A stretch of 64,000 nucleotides of DNA, taken from contig CALARK010000021.1 in assembly GCA_937888595.1 (NCBI GenBank), positions 477,920 through 541,919 on the forward strand, written 5' to 3'. Shown here piece by piece: positions 48,624 to 56,337 of this stretch (within the stretch, counting starts at the first letter, position 1; each line of letters starts with the position of its first letter). Both the position numbers and the translations under genes were made by a program. Under the pieces are notes generated by a model. It had not been told where the DNA came from, did not search any database, and worked only from the letters and a program-made list of their open reading frames with translations. The DNA comes from an uncultured Sterolibacteriaceae bacterium. GTDB lineage: Bacteria; Pseudomonadota; Gammaproteobacteria; Burkholderiales; Rhodocyclaceae.

Positions 48624-50603
48624 CTACTTCCGCAACAGCGCCTTGAAGTTGGCCAGCCGCGCGTTGCCGGAGGCCTTGTCGAAAGTCGGCGCCGACGGGA
48701 CGGCGCCTTCGTGCCGGATATCGCCGTCGCCGCCATCCATTTCGGCGATGAAGCGCGAGGCGGCGCGTTCGACGATGTCGCGGCCCTGCTTGCGTTTCGC
48801 GCACCAGCTGATGTTCAGGCTCATCTGCGCGCGCGTGATGCCGACGTACATGAGGCGGCGCTCCTCCTCGATGTTGCCGGCGTCGATCGATTCCCGGTGC
48901 GGCAGCGAGCCCTCCTCGACACCGACCAGATGGACATGGCGGAATTCCAGTCCCTTGGCGGCGTGCAGCGTGGCGAGTTGCACGGCATCGACATTCTCGT
49001 CCTGCTTGTCGAGCATGGTGATCAGCGCGACGGTCTGCGCCAGTTCGAGCAGGTTCTTCTTCTCTTCTTCGCCCTTGGCCGACAGCCAGCCGGCGAATTC
49101 GCGCACGTTGCCCCAGCGCGTCTCGGCATCGCGCGCTTCCTGCGATTCGAACAGCCATGCCTCGTAGCCGATGGCCTTGAGCAGGTCGTCGAGCACCTGG
49201 CCGGCCGGCTCGCGCTGGGCGCGGTATTCGATGCGGTTGATGAAATTGCCGAATTCCCGCAGCGCGGCGAGCGGGGCCGGCTTGATCTCGGCTTCGATGC
49301 CCGGGGCGAAGATCGCCGCGAACAGGCTGATGTGGCGCCTGCCCGCCGCCTGCCCGAGCGCTTCCAGCGTCGTGCCGCCGATGCCGCGCTTGGGCGTCGT
49401 CGCGGCGCGGATGAAGGCCGGATCGTCATCCTGGTTGGCCAGCAGGCGCAGGTAGCTGGTCAGGTCCTTGATCTCGCTCTTGTCGAAGAAGGACTGCCCG
49501 CCCGACAGCACGTAGGGCACCTTGTGGGCGCGCAGCTGCTGTTCGAACTGCCGTGCCTGGAAGTTGCCGCGGTAGAGGATCGCGTAGTCGCGCCATTTGC
49601 CGCGCGTCTCGAACTTGTGCGCCATCAGCCGCGTCACCACCCACTCGGCCTCGTGCTGGTCGTCGCGGCAGGCCATGACGCGGATCGCGTCGCCATGCCC
49701 CTTGTCCGACCAGAGCTTCTTGTCGAACAGCTTGGGATTGTGCTTGATGACGCTGTTGGCCGCCTTGAGGATGCGCGTCGTCGAGCGGTAGTTCTGTTCG
49801 AGTGCGATGACCTTGAGGCGCGGGAAGTCGACCTGCAGCTGGCGCAGGTTTTCGACGTCGGCGCCGCGCCAGGCGTAGATCGACTGGTCGTCGTCGCCCA
49901 CGGCCGTGAAGGCCGCGCGCTCGCCGGCCAGCAGGCGCATCAGGCGGTTCTGGCAGCGGTTGGTGTCCTGGTATTCGTCGACCAGCAGGTGCCAGATGCG
50001 CGAGCGCCAGCGTTGCGCCACCTCCTCGTCCTGTTCCAGCAGCCGGACCGGCTTCATGATCAGGTCGTCGAAGTCGACGGCCTGGTAGGCCTTGAGCGTG
50101 CGTTCGTACTCCGCATAGACACGCTGCGCGCCGGCCTCGAGGTCGTCCGCCGGCGCGACGTCATCCGGGTCGAGCAGCGCGTTCTTCCACAGCGAGATGC
50201 GCTGCTGGATCAGCTTCACGCGCGTCTTGTCCGCATCCTTGAGCATCTCCTGGAACAGCGTGCCCGTATCGCTGGCGTCGAGGATCGAGAACCCCGGTTT
50301 CAGTCCGATCGCACGCGCCTCCATGCGCAGGAATTTCGCACCGAGCGCATGGAAGGTGCTGATGCTGACTTCGCCCGCCTGTTCGCCAATCAGCTTCGCC
50401 GCCCGCTCGCGCATCTCGCGCGCCGCCTTGTTGGTGAAGGTGATCGCGCAGATGTGCTGCGGCGCCATGCCGCACTCTTCGATCAGGTAGGCGATCTTCT
50501 GCGTGATGACGCGCGTCTTGCCGCTGCCGGCGCCGGCGAGGACGAGCAGCGGGCCGTCGAGATAGCGCACCGCCTCGCGCTGCGGCGGGTTCAGTCCATG
50601 CAC
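48624..50603 (-). CDS. rep: Rep-type superfamily 1 DNA helicase
   Basis: 659 residues from GTG at 50603 (VHGLNPPQREAVRYL). UvrD/Rep helicase: Walker A AGAGSGKTR (about 25-33), TFTNKAAREM, DEYQDTN, GDDDQSIYAWRGA, EQNYRST, LMTxHAAKGLEF-like LATLHAAKGLEF and VGITRA. Length and LNPPQ start fit Rep (673 in E. coli), which moves 3'-5' and clears protein blocks at forks. The last 27 residues, after the helicase core, begin with an R1-encoded AVPSAPTF (634-641). No better start than GTG exists in frame after the upstream gene. Confidence 0.93.
   Translation of the reverse strand: MHGLNPPQREAVRYLDGPLLVLAGAGSGKTRVITQKIAYLIEECGMAPQHICAITFTNKAAREMRERAAKLIGEQAGEVSISTFHALGAKFLRMEARAIGLKPGFSILDASDTGTLFQEMLKDADKTRVKLIQQRISLWKNALLDPDDVAPADDLEAGAQRVYAEYERTLKAYQAVDFDDLIMKPVRLLEQDEEVAQRWRSRIWHLLVDEYQDTNRCQNRLMRLLAGERAAFTAVGDDDQSIYAWRGADVENLRQLQVDFPRLKVIALEQNYRSTTRILKAANSVIKHNPKLFDKKLWSDKGHGDAIRVMACRDDQHEAEWVVTRLMAHKFETRGKWRDYAILYRGNFQARQFEQQLRAHKVPYVLSGGQSFFDKSEIKDLTSYLRLLANQDDDPAFIRAATTPKRGIGGTTLEALGQAAGRRHISLFAAIFAPGIEAEIKPAPLAALREFGNFINRIEYRAQREPAGQVLDDLLKAIGYEAWLFESQEARDAETRWGNVREFAGWLSAKGEEEKKNLLELAQTVALITMLDKQDENVDAVQLATLHAAKGLEFRHVHLVGVEEGSLPHRESIDAGNIEEERRLMYVGITRAQMSLNISWCAKRKQGRDIVERAASRFIAEMDGGDGDIRHEGAVPSAPTFDKASGNARLANFKALLRK
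48681..48704 (-). repeat. R1 repeat, copy 15 (2 mismatches, C-terminal tail of rep)
   Basis: Sense; encodes AVPSAPTF in the tail. It contains the perfect palindrome GTCGGCGCCGAC. Confidence 0.8.
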
Positions 50604-50608
50604 TGCGC

Positions 50609-50842
50609 TTACTTGAGCTTGCCGCGCAGGGGCGTGACCTGGTCGGGCGCCTTGATCTCGGTGGTGCCGCCGCTGCCGGTGAGGTTGCCGCAGGCACAGG
50701 CGACGACGATGTGCGGTACCGAGCTGACGACCTCCTTGCAGCTGCCGCATTCGTAGTAGATGTCACCGCCGCGCGGCAGGGGTTCGCCGGCGGGCTGTGG
50801 CACGGGGTCGAAACGGTAGATCTTGCGCAGGTCGATCTTCAT
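50609..50842 (-). CDS. Small zinc-ribbon-like protein
   Basis: 77 residues from ATG at 50842 (GTG at 50848 is possible and would overlap the upstream stop). YYECGSCKEVVSSVPHIVVACACGN has a CxxC and a CxC pair spaced as in a small zinc ribbon; the rest is polar. No family can be named. It lies between rep and DUF4197 on the same strand and within a few bases of each. Confidence 0.65.
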   Translation of the reverse strand: MKIDLRKIYRFDPVPQPAGEPLPRGGDIYYECGSCKEVVSSVPHIVVACACGNLTGSGGTTEIKAPDQVTPLRGKLK

Positions 50843-50844
50843 GG

Positions 50845-51543
50845 TCACTTCAGTGCGCCGAAGACTTTTTTCGCCAGCTTGCCGGCGGCGTCGACCGGGT
50901 TGGCGCGAATCGCCTTTTCTTCCTCGGCGATCATCAGGTAGAGGCCGTCGAGGGCCTTCTGGGTGACATAGCTGTCGAGCCGGGTGTCCTCTTCCTTCAC
51001 CAGGCCGAATTTCGAACCCTTCTTCGCGAACTTTTCGTAGGTCTCGGCCAGCTTGACCTTGCCGATCGCCTTCCTGACGATGGGCAGGAACTTCTCACCC
51101 AGCGGGGCGGCGGTCCTGCCGCGGAAATACTGCGTCGCGGCATCGTCACCGCCGGAGAGGATGCCTTTCGCGTCCTCCACCGACATCTGCTTCACCGCAT
51201 TCACCAACAGGGCCTTCGCCTCCGGCACGGCGGCCTCGGCGGCCCGGTTCATCGCGATGACGAGCTCGTCGGCCTGCTTGCCCATGCCGAAGTTGCGCAT
51301 CAGCTTTTCCGCCTGCTGCAGGCTGTCGGGCAGGGGAATCTTCACCTTCGGATTGCCGAGGAAGCCGTCGTTGCGGCCGAGCAGCGCAACGGCCTTGCCC
51401 GCACCCTGCGTCAGTGCCTCCTTGAGGCCGGTGCTGGCGTCCTTGCCGGAAATGTCCGCCAGCGACAGCGCCTGGGCGCCCGTGGCGAGCCACAGCCCGG
51501 CGACGAGGCCGAGCACGAGACGATGGAAGAAAGAGGTTTTCAT
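50845..51543 (-). CDS. DUF4197 exported protein
   Basis: 232 residues with a signal peptide (MKTSFFHRLVLGLVAGLWLATGAQA). The remainder matches the DUF4197 pattern: GLKEALTQGAGKAVALLGRNDGFLGNPKVKIPLPDSLQ, then DELVIAMNRAAEAAVPEAKALL, DAATQYFRGRT and VTQKALDGLYLMIAEEEKAIRANP. A helical periplasmic or lipid-associated protein of unknown function. It is upstream of the zinc-ribbon gene and follows lipA by about 10 bases. Confidence 0.9.
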   Translation of the reverse strand: MKTSFFHRLVLGLVAGLWLATGAQALSLADISGKDASTGLKEALTQGAGKAVALLGRNDGFLGNPKVKIPLPDSLQQAEKLMRNFGMGKQADELVIAMNRAAEAAVPEAKALLVNAVKQMSVEDAKGILSGGDDAATQYFRGRTAAPLGEKFLPIVRKAIGKVKLAETYEKFAKKGSKFGLVKEEDTRLDSYVTQKALDGLYLMIAEEEKAIRANPVDAAGKLAKKVFGALK

Positions 51544-51552
51544 GCGGCCAGT

Positions 51553-52485
51553 TTAAACCACGCCCGCTTCATGTGCCTGCATGTCGGCATGGTAGGAACT
51601 GCGCACCAGCGGGGCACTGGCGCAGTGGGTGAAGCCCATCGCTGCCGCCTCGGCGGCGAAGTGCTTGAAGACATCCGGATGCACATAGCGGGTGACCGGC
51701 AGGTGATGCCCGGACGGGGCGAGGTACTGGCCGATGGTCAGCATCTCGACGGCGTGTGCGCGCAGGTCGCGCATCACGTCGAGGATCTCGTCGTCGGTCT
51801 CGCCGAGGCCGACCATCAGACCGGACTTGGTGGGGATCGCCGGCAGACGTTTCCTGAATTCCTGCAGCAGCTTGAGCGAATGCGCGTAGTCGGCGCCGGG
51901 GCGCGCCTGCTTGTACAGGCGCGGCACGGTCTCGAGATTGTGGTTCATCACGTCGGGCGGGTCGGCGGCAAGGATGTCGAGGGCGATCTCCAGCCGGCCG
52001 CGAAAGTCGGGGACGAGCACTTCGATGGTGGTCGCCGGCGATGCGGTACGGATCGCCCGGATGCAGGCGGCGAAGTGGCCGGCGCCGCCGTCGCGCAGGT
52101 CGTCGCGGTCGACGCTGGTGATCACCACGTACTTGAGCTTCATCGCCGCGATGGTCTTCGCGAGCTTGGCGGGTTCCTCCGCATCGGGCGGCAGCGGCAC
52201 GCCGTGGCCGACGTCACAGAAAGGGCAGCGGCGCGTGCACAGGTCGCCGAGGATCATGAAGGTGGCCGTGCCCTTGCCGAAGCACTCGCCGATGTTCGGG
52301 CAGGTGGCTTCCTCGCAGACCGTGTGCAGGCCGTGTTCGCGCAGGATGCCCTTCACCTCGCCGAAACGCGCGGCGGAGTTGCCGGCTTTCACGCGAATCC
52401 AGTTCGGCTTCTTCAGCGGGGTGACGGGAACGACCTTGATGGGGATGCGGGCGGTCTTGGCTTCGCCCTTCTGTTTCTCGCTCAT
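51553..52485 (-). CDS. lipA: Lipoyl synthase
   Basis: 310 residues. A radical-SAM enzyme that inserts two sulfurs into octanoyl groups on E2 and GcvH. The auxiliary cluster motif CEEATCPNIGEC (about 57-68) and SAM motif CTRRCPFC (about 83-90) are intact; the C-terminal RSSY, which ligates the auxiliary cluster, is present (VRSSYHAD). It overlaps lipB by four bases, the usual order lipB-lipA. Confidence 0.97.
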   Translation of the reverse strand: MSEKQKGEAKTARIPIKVVPVTPLKKPNWIRVKAGNSAARFGEVKGILREHGLHTVCEEATCPNIGECFGKGTATFMILGDLCTRRCPFCDVGHGVPLPPDAEEPAKLAKTIAAMKLKYVVITSVDRDDLRDGGAGHFAACIRAIRTASPATTIEVLVPDFRGRLEIALDILAADPPDVMNHNLETVPRLYKQARPGADYAHSLKLLQEFRKRLPAIPTKSGLMVGLGETDDEILDVMRDLRAHAVEMLTIGQYLAPSGHHLPVTRYVHPDVFKHFAAEAAAMGFTHCASAPLVRSSYHADMQAHEAGVV

Positions 52486-53096
52486 AGCTTGTCCTGTAGC
52501 TGGGCGACCAGTTTAGCGCCGACTGTTTCCATGTCCGCATCAGGGGCAAAAACGGAGAGTTGCGTCACCGCCATGCCTTCGTAGCCACAGGGGTTGATGG
52601 CCGCGAAGGGCGCGAGGTCCAGCGCGACGTTGAGCGACAGGCCGTGGTAGCTGCAGCCGTTCTTCACCTTGAGGCCGAGCGCGGCAATCTTGGCGCCATT
52701 CACATACACGCCGGGCGCGCCTTCAAGCCGCGCAGCTTCGATGCCGTAGCCGGCCAGCAGATCGATGACGGCCTGCTCCATGCGGTTGACCAGACCCTTG
52801 ACGGTCAGGCCGCGCCGCTTGAGGTCGAGCAGCAGGTAGCAGACGACCTGGCCGGGGCCGTGGTAGGTGATCTGGCCGCCGCGGTCGATCTTGACGACTG
52901 GGATGCCGACGTCGCGCAGCAGGTGTTCAGGCTTGCCGGCGAGGCCCTGCGTGAACACGGGCGGGTGTTCGCACAGCCAGAGCTCGTCGGGCGTGTCCGC
53001 CGTCCGCGCGGCGGTGAAGGACTGCATCGCGCGCCACGTCGGTTCGTACGCGACGCGGCCGAGACGTTGCAGGATCAGAGGACGATCTTGACCCAC
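52482..53096 (-). CDS. lipB: Octanoyl-[ACP]:protein N-octanoyltransferase
   Basis: 204 residues. It moves octanoate from ACP to lipoyl domains. RGGQITYHGPGQVVCYLL (about 72-89) and KIAALGLKVKNGCSYHGLSLNV, with the Lys/Cys pair of the thioester mechanism (Lys135, Cys near 170 in PCGYEG), are present. The start at 53096 overlaps the DUF493 gene by 22 bases; the conserved part begins about 10 residues in. Confidence 0.95.
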   Translation of the reverse strand: MGQDRPLILQRLGRVAYEPTWRAMQSFTAARTADTPDELWLCEHPPVFTQGLAGKPEHLLRDVGIPVVKIDRGGQITYHGPGQVVCYLLLDLKRRGLTVKGLVNRMEQAVIDLLAGYGIEAARLEGAPGVYVNGAKIAALGLKVKNGCSYHGLSLNVALDLAPFAAINPCGYEGMAVTQLSVFAPDADMETVGAKLVAQLQDKL

Positions 53097-53338
53097 GGAT
53101 GTGCGGTCAGGTCCCGGTACAGCGCATCGAGCTGCGGCTTCGAGGTGGCGCGGATGACGCAGGTCAGCGACAGGTAGTTGCCGGCTTTCGACGGGCGCAT
53201 TTCGACCTGCGCGGCATCGAAGTCGGGCGCGTGCTTGAGTACCACCTCGACGATGGCCTGCGCGAATCCGTCTCGTGTTGCACCCATCACCTTGAGCGGG
53301 AAGTCGCAGGGAAATTCGAGCAGGGTTTCTTCAGCCAC
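53075..53338 (-). CDS. ybeD: DUF493/YbeD-like protein
   Basis: 87 residues from GTG at 53338, overlapping the end of dat by eight bases. A small ACT-like ferredoxin fold: LLEFPCDFPLKVMGATRDGF, EMRPSKAGNYLSLTCVIRATSKPQLDALYRDLTAHPWVKIVL. YbeD sits between the dacA/C-type gene and lipB in many proteobacteria; its function is unknown, possibly small-ligand regulation of lipoylation. Confidence 0.93.
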   Translation of the reverse strand: MAEETLLEFPCDFPLKVMGATRDGFAQAIVEVVLKHAPDFDAAQVEMRPSKAGNYLSLTCVIRATSKPQLDALYRDLTAHPWVKIVL

Positions 53339-54200
53339 CGCGCATGACCTCGCGCTTGAAGTCCTGATACCAGCCGTACATCTGGCGGAAGACTGGGCCG
53401 GGCTGGCCTGCCGTCCTGCCGGCGCCGACTTTTTGCCCGTCGAGTTCGACGATCGGCAGCACTTCCTTGGTCGAGGAGGTGAGCCAGAGCTCGTCGGCGC
53501 CGCGCACCTCGGCATCCGTGATGTCGCGCACCTCGGTCGGCAGGCCGTGCTGCGCCGCGAGTTCGAGCACCACGTCGTAGGTGATGCCGGTGAGCATCAG
53601 GTGGTTCTTTTGCGGGGCGAGCAGCGTGCCGCCCTTGACGACGAAGATGTTGGAGGCGGCGCCCTCGCTGAGGATGCCGTCGCGGAACAGGATCGTCTCG
53701 GCGCAGCCGGCGTCGATGGCCATCTGGCGCAGCAGGCAGTTGGCCAGCAGCGAGGTGGCCTTGACGTGGCAGCGCAGCCAGCGGAAGTCGGCGGCCGAGA
53801 TGGTGGCGACACCGCGCGCGCGCAGTTCGTCGGGCGGCGTGTGCAGCGGTTCGACCAGGCCGAAGACCGTGGGCGTGACCGTCGCCGGGAAGGCATGGTT
53901 GCGCACCGCCATCGGGCCGCGCGTTACCTGCAGCAGCACCGACTGGTCGTCCCATTCGGCCTGCGCCACCAGTTGCGCCACGACGGCATGCCATGCCGCC
54001 GGGGACAGCGGATTGGGCAGGCGGATCGCATCGAGGCTCTTCTGCAGGCGGGCGAGGTGCTCGTCGAGACGGAAGGCGCGGCGCGAATAGACGGGCACGA
54101 CTTCATAGATGCCGTCGCCGAACAGGAAGCCGCGATCCATCGGCGAGACCTTCGCCTCGGCCAGCGGCAGGAACTCGCCGTTCAGATAGCAGCGAGTCAT
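53331..54200 (-). CDS. dat: D-amino-acid/branched-chain-type aminotransferase (Dat)
   Basis: 289 residues from ATG at 54200. A fold-type IV PLP aminotransferase: YLNGEFLPLAEAKVSPMDRGFLFGDGIYEVVPVY, PLP Lys in RCHVKATSLLANCL (about 145), EGAASNIFVVK and LTSSTKEVLPI. The sequence before the PLP Lys agrees with D-amino-acid aminotransferases that supply D-Glu/D-Ala for peptidoglycan, in keeping with dacC next door. R1 (antisense) encodes KVGAGRTAGQPG near 256-267, a surface loop before the last helix. Confidence 0.9.
   Translation of the reverse strand: MTRCYLNGEFLPLAEAKVSPMDRGFLFGDGIYEVVPVYSRRAFRLDEHLARLQKSLDAIRLPNPLSPAAWHAVVAQLVAQAEWDDQSVLLQVTRGPMAVRNHAFPATVTPTVFGLVEPLHTPPDELRARGVATISAADFRWLRCHVKATSLLANCLLRQMAIDAGCAETILFRDGILSEGAASNIFVVKGGTLLAPQKNHLMLTGITYDVVLELAAQHGLPTEVRDITDAEVRGADELWLTSSTKEVLPIVELDGQKVGAGRTAGQPGPVFRQMYGWYQDFKREVMRGG
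53410..53433 (+). repeat. R1 repeat, copy 16 (1 mismatch, antisense in dat)
   Basis: Encodes KVGAGRTA in dat, near the C-terminus. Confidence 0.85.
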
Positions 54201-54204
54201 CGCC

Positions 54205-55338
54205 TTACTGGAACCAGAGCTTGATGCTGTCCCATGCACGACCGAAGAGGCCGGCGACGGGGACATCGGCCAGCGCGACGAGCGGGTATTCGCCGAACAG
54301 CTGGCCGTCGAGGTACAGGCGCAGCGTGGCGATGCCATCGCCGCGGGCGACGGGTGCGATCAGCGGCACACGGCCGGTGACTTCGGCCTTGAGGCGATCC
54401 TTGTTGTCGGCCACGCCGCGCGGCAAGGACAGGACGAAATCCTGCGCGAAGCCGGCGCCGGCCGTCGCCTCGCTGCCCTTGAACACCTTGAGCTGGGCGA
54501 GCGGCTGGTCTTTCTCGTAGAGCCGGATGGCCTCGTAGGCGCGGAAGCCGTAGTGCAGCAGGGCCAGCGTCTCCTGCACGCGCGCGTTGTCGGAGGCGGT
54601 GCCGAGCACGACGGCGGTGAGGCGGCGGGCGCCGTCGTCGCGCGAGGCGACCAGGCAGAATCCGGCCGATTCGGTGTGGCCGGTCTTCACGCCGTCGACC
54701 CCCTTGTCCAGCCACAGCAGGCGGTTGCGGTTGGGCTGGCGGATCTTGTTCCACGTGTAATCCTTGCCCTTGTAGAGCGCGTAATCCTCGGGGAAGTCAC
54801 GGATCAGTGCGGCTGTCAGCCGGGCGAGATCCTGGGCGGTCGTCAGGTGCGCGGGATCGGGCAGGCCGGTGGCATTGACGTAGTGCGTGCTCGTCATGCC
54901 GAGGCGCCGCGCTTCGGCGTTCATCAGGCCGACGAAGGCTTCTTCCGTTCCGGCGACGGCTTCGGCGAGCGCGATGGCGGCGTCGTTGCCGGACTGGATG
55001 ATCAGGCCATGCAGCAGTTCCTCGATCGTCACCGTCTGCTTCGGGTCGATGAACATGCGGGAGCCGATCGCCCGCCAGGCTTTCTCCGAGACCGGTACCA
55101 CCTGGTCGCGCTTGACCCGTCCGTCGCGCAGGGCGGCGGACACGACATAGGACGTCATCATCTTGGTGAGCGAGGCGGGCTCGACCTTCTGGTCCTCGTT
55201 CCGGGCGGCGAGCACCTGGCCGGTGTGGTGATCGACGAGCAGCCAGGCGCGCGCCGCGAGGGCGGGCGGCGGCTCCACGGCATGGACGGTGGTGGAGAAA
55301 AGGAATAGGAATGCCAGCAGGCGGTACAGGTAAGGCAT
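54205..55338 (-). CDS. dacC: D-alanyl-D-alanine carboxypeptidase (PBP5/6-type)
   Basis: 377 residues with a signal peptide (MPYLYRLLAFLFLFSTTVHA). It trims the terminal D-Ala from pentapeptides. Active-site SxxK in PASLTKMM (Ser about 56), SGN in IIQSGNDAA and KTG in VKTGHTESAG are intact. The C-terminal PBP5_C beta domain (about 275-355) ends with an amphipathic helix (GRAWDSIKLWFQ) that anchors it to the inner membrane. It is four bases before dat and follows rlpA. Confidence 0.95.
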   Translation of the reverse strand: MPYLYRLLAFLFLFSTTVHAVEPPPALAARAWLLVDHHTGQVLAARNEDQKVEPASLTKMMTSYVVSAALRDGRVKRDQVVPVSEKAWRAIGSRMFIDPKQTVTIEELLHGLIIQSGNDAAIALAEAVAGTEEAFVGLMNAEARRLGMTSTHYVNATGLPDPAHLTTAQDLARLTAALIRDFPEDYALYKGKDYTWNKIRQPNRNRLLWLDKGVDGVKTGHTESAGFCLVASRDDGARRLTAVVLGTASDNARVQETLALLHYGFRAYEAIRLYEKDQPLAQLKVFKGSEATAGAGFAQDFVLSLPRGVADNKDRLKAEVTGRVPLIAPVARGDGIATLRLYLDGQLFGEYPLVALADVPVAGLFGRAWDSIKLWFQ

Positions 55339-55392
55339 GGGAGGATGTCGGGCGGGGAGGGTGGCGAAATTATAGCGTCGCGGCAAAACGGC

Positions 55393-56337
55393 CTATCTGA
55401 CGAGGACGCTCGGCAGGTCGAAGGCGAGCTTGAGCTGTTCGGCGATCCTGCGTGCCTCGGCGGCATCGGCCCACGGCCCCAGCTGGAGGCGGTGCAGGTT
55501 GCCGGCACTGCGGATCAACAGGCGCTCGCCGAGGTCGCCGAGCAGGCCCGCGAGCCGGAGACGCAAGGCCTCGGCGTTGTCGCGGCTGCCGAAGGCGCCG
55601 AGCTGGAGGAAGTGGCCGGCGGGTTCCTCGACATCGCGCAGCGTTTCCGGCGGCCGGTCCTGCGCGGCGACCTGGAGCGGCGCGGGTTCCGTGGCCGGCA
55701 TGCCTCCGGGCAGGAGGCTTTCGACAATCACTTCGCCACTGCCGCGCGCGACGAGGCCCAGTTTCCAGGCCGCCGTGTAGGACAGGTCGATGACCCGTTC
55801 GTGCAGGAAGGGGCCACGGTCGTTGATGCGCACCACCACGGATTTGCCGGCATCCGGACCACCGTTGACCCGGGTGACGCGCGCATAGGACGGAATCGGC
55901 AGGGTCGGGTGCGCCGCCGTCATGCCGAACATGTCGTAGGACTCGCCGCTCGAGGTTTTCTGGCCGTGGAACTTGCGGCCGTACCAGCTCGCGATGCCCT
56001 GCTGGCGGAATGGCGTGCGGTCCGTCAAAGGCACGTAGTCGCGGCCGAGCACGTTGTAGGGGCGGTTGGCGAAACGGTGCAGCGGTTCGTCGCGCGGCAC
56101 GGCATCCGGCACGGCGGCCAGATCGACGGGAATGTCCGCCGCCGGCCCGTCGTCCTGGTAAAAGCCGCCACCCGACGGCGCAGGAAAAGTCGGCGCCGGC
56201 GGGACGGCGGCCGGTTTGGACGGCTGACCGCCGCAGGCGGCGAGGAACACGGCAGCCACAACGCTCGCGAAAATCGAGCGCAGCGAGCCGCAAGTCTCCC
56301 CGCCCTTGAGGGCGGGGCTGGGGGAGGGTGGGATCAT
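55393..56337 (-). CDS. rlpA: RlpA-type septal lipoprotein
   Basis: 314 residues from ATG at 56337, overlapping the rodA stop (ATGA). The lipobox LAAC (about 31-34) makes it a lipoprotein. The double-psi beta-barrel GIASWYGRKFHGQKTSSGE ... VVVRINDRGPF ... RVIDLSYTAA (lytic transglycosylase on denuded glycan) is followed by a SPOR domain (LQLGAFGSRDNAEAL ... HRLQLGPWAD) that binds septal peptidoglycan. Residues 2-20 (IPPSPSPALKGGETCGSLR) are encoded by repeat R2 and give an unusually long, Pro-rich n-region to the signal peptide. R1 encodes AVPPAPTF (44-51) in the linker after the lipobox. Confidence 0.93.
   Translation of the reverse strand: MIPPSPSPALKGGETCGSLRSIFASVVAAVFLAACGGQPSKPAAVPPAPTFPAPSGGGFYQDDGPAADIPVDLAAVPDAVPRDEPLHRFANRPYNVLGRDYVPLTDRTPFRQQGIASWYGRKFHGQKTSSGESYDMFGMTAAHPTLPIPSYARVTRVNGGPDAGKSVVVRINDRGPFLHERVIDLSYTAAWKLGLVARGSGEVIVESLLPGGMPATEPAPLQVAAQDRPPETLRDVEEPAGHFLQLGAFGSRDNAEALRLRLAGLLGDLGERLLIRSAGNLHRLQLGPWADAAEARRIAEQLKLAFDLPSVLVR
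56185..56208 (-). repeat. R1 repeat, copy 17 (perfect, in rlpA)
   Basis: Sense in rlpA; encodes AVPPAPTF in the linker between lipobox and barrel domain. Confidence 0.9.
56274..56332 (+). repeat. R2 hairpin repeat, copy c (encodes the RlpA N-terminus)
   Basis: 59 bases, aligned gap-free with copy b. It begins two bases after the rodA stop codon and contains the start of the rlpA coding sequence; the R1 copy at 56185 is 66 bases away. Confidence 0.75.

Noticed and set aside
48711..50756. 681-residue plus-strand open frame over rep
   Set aside because: Shadow frame; rep has all helicase motifs on the other strand.
53780..53805. AAGTCGGCGG in dat near 53786
   Set aside because: Only ten bases agree with R1; the peptide (SAADFRW) is ordinary family sequence.
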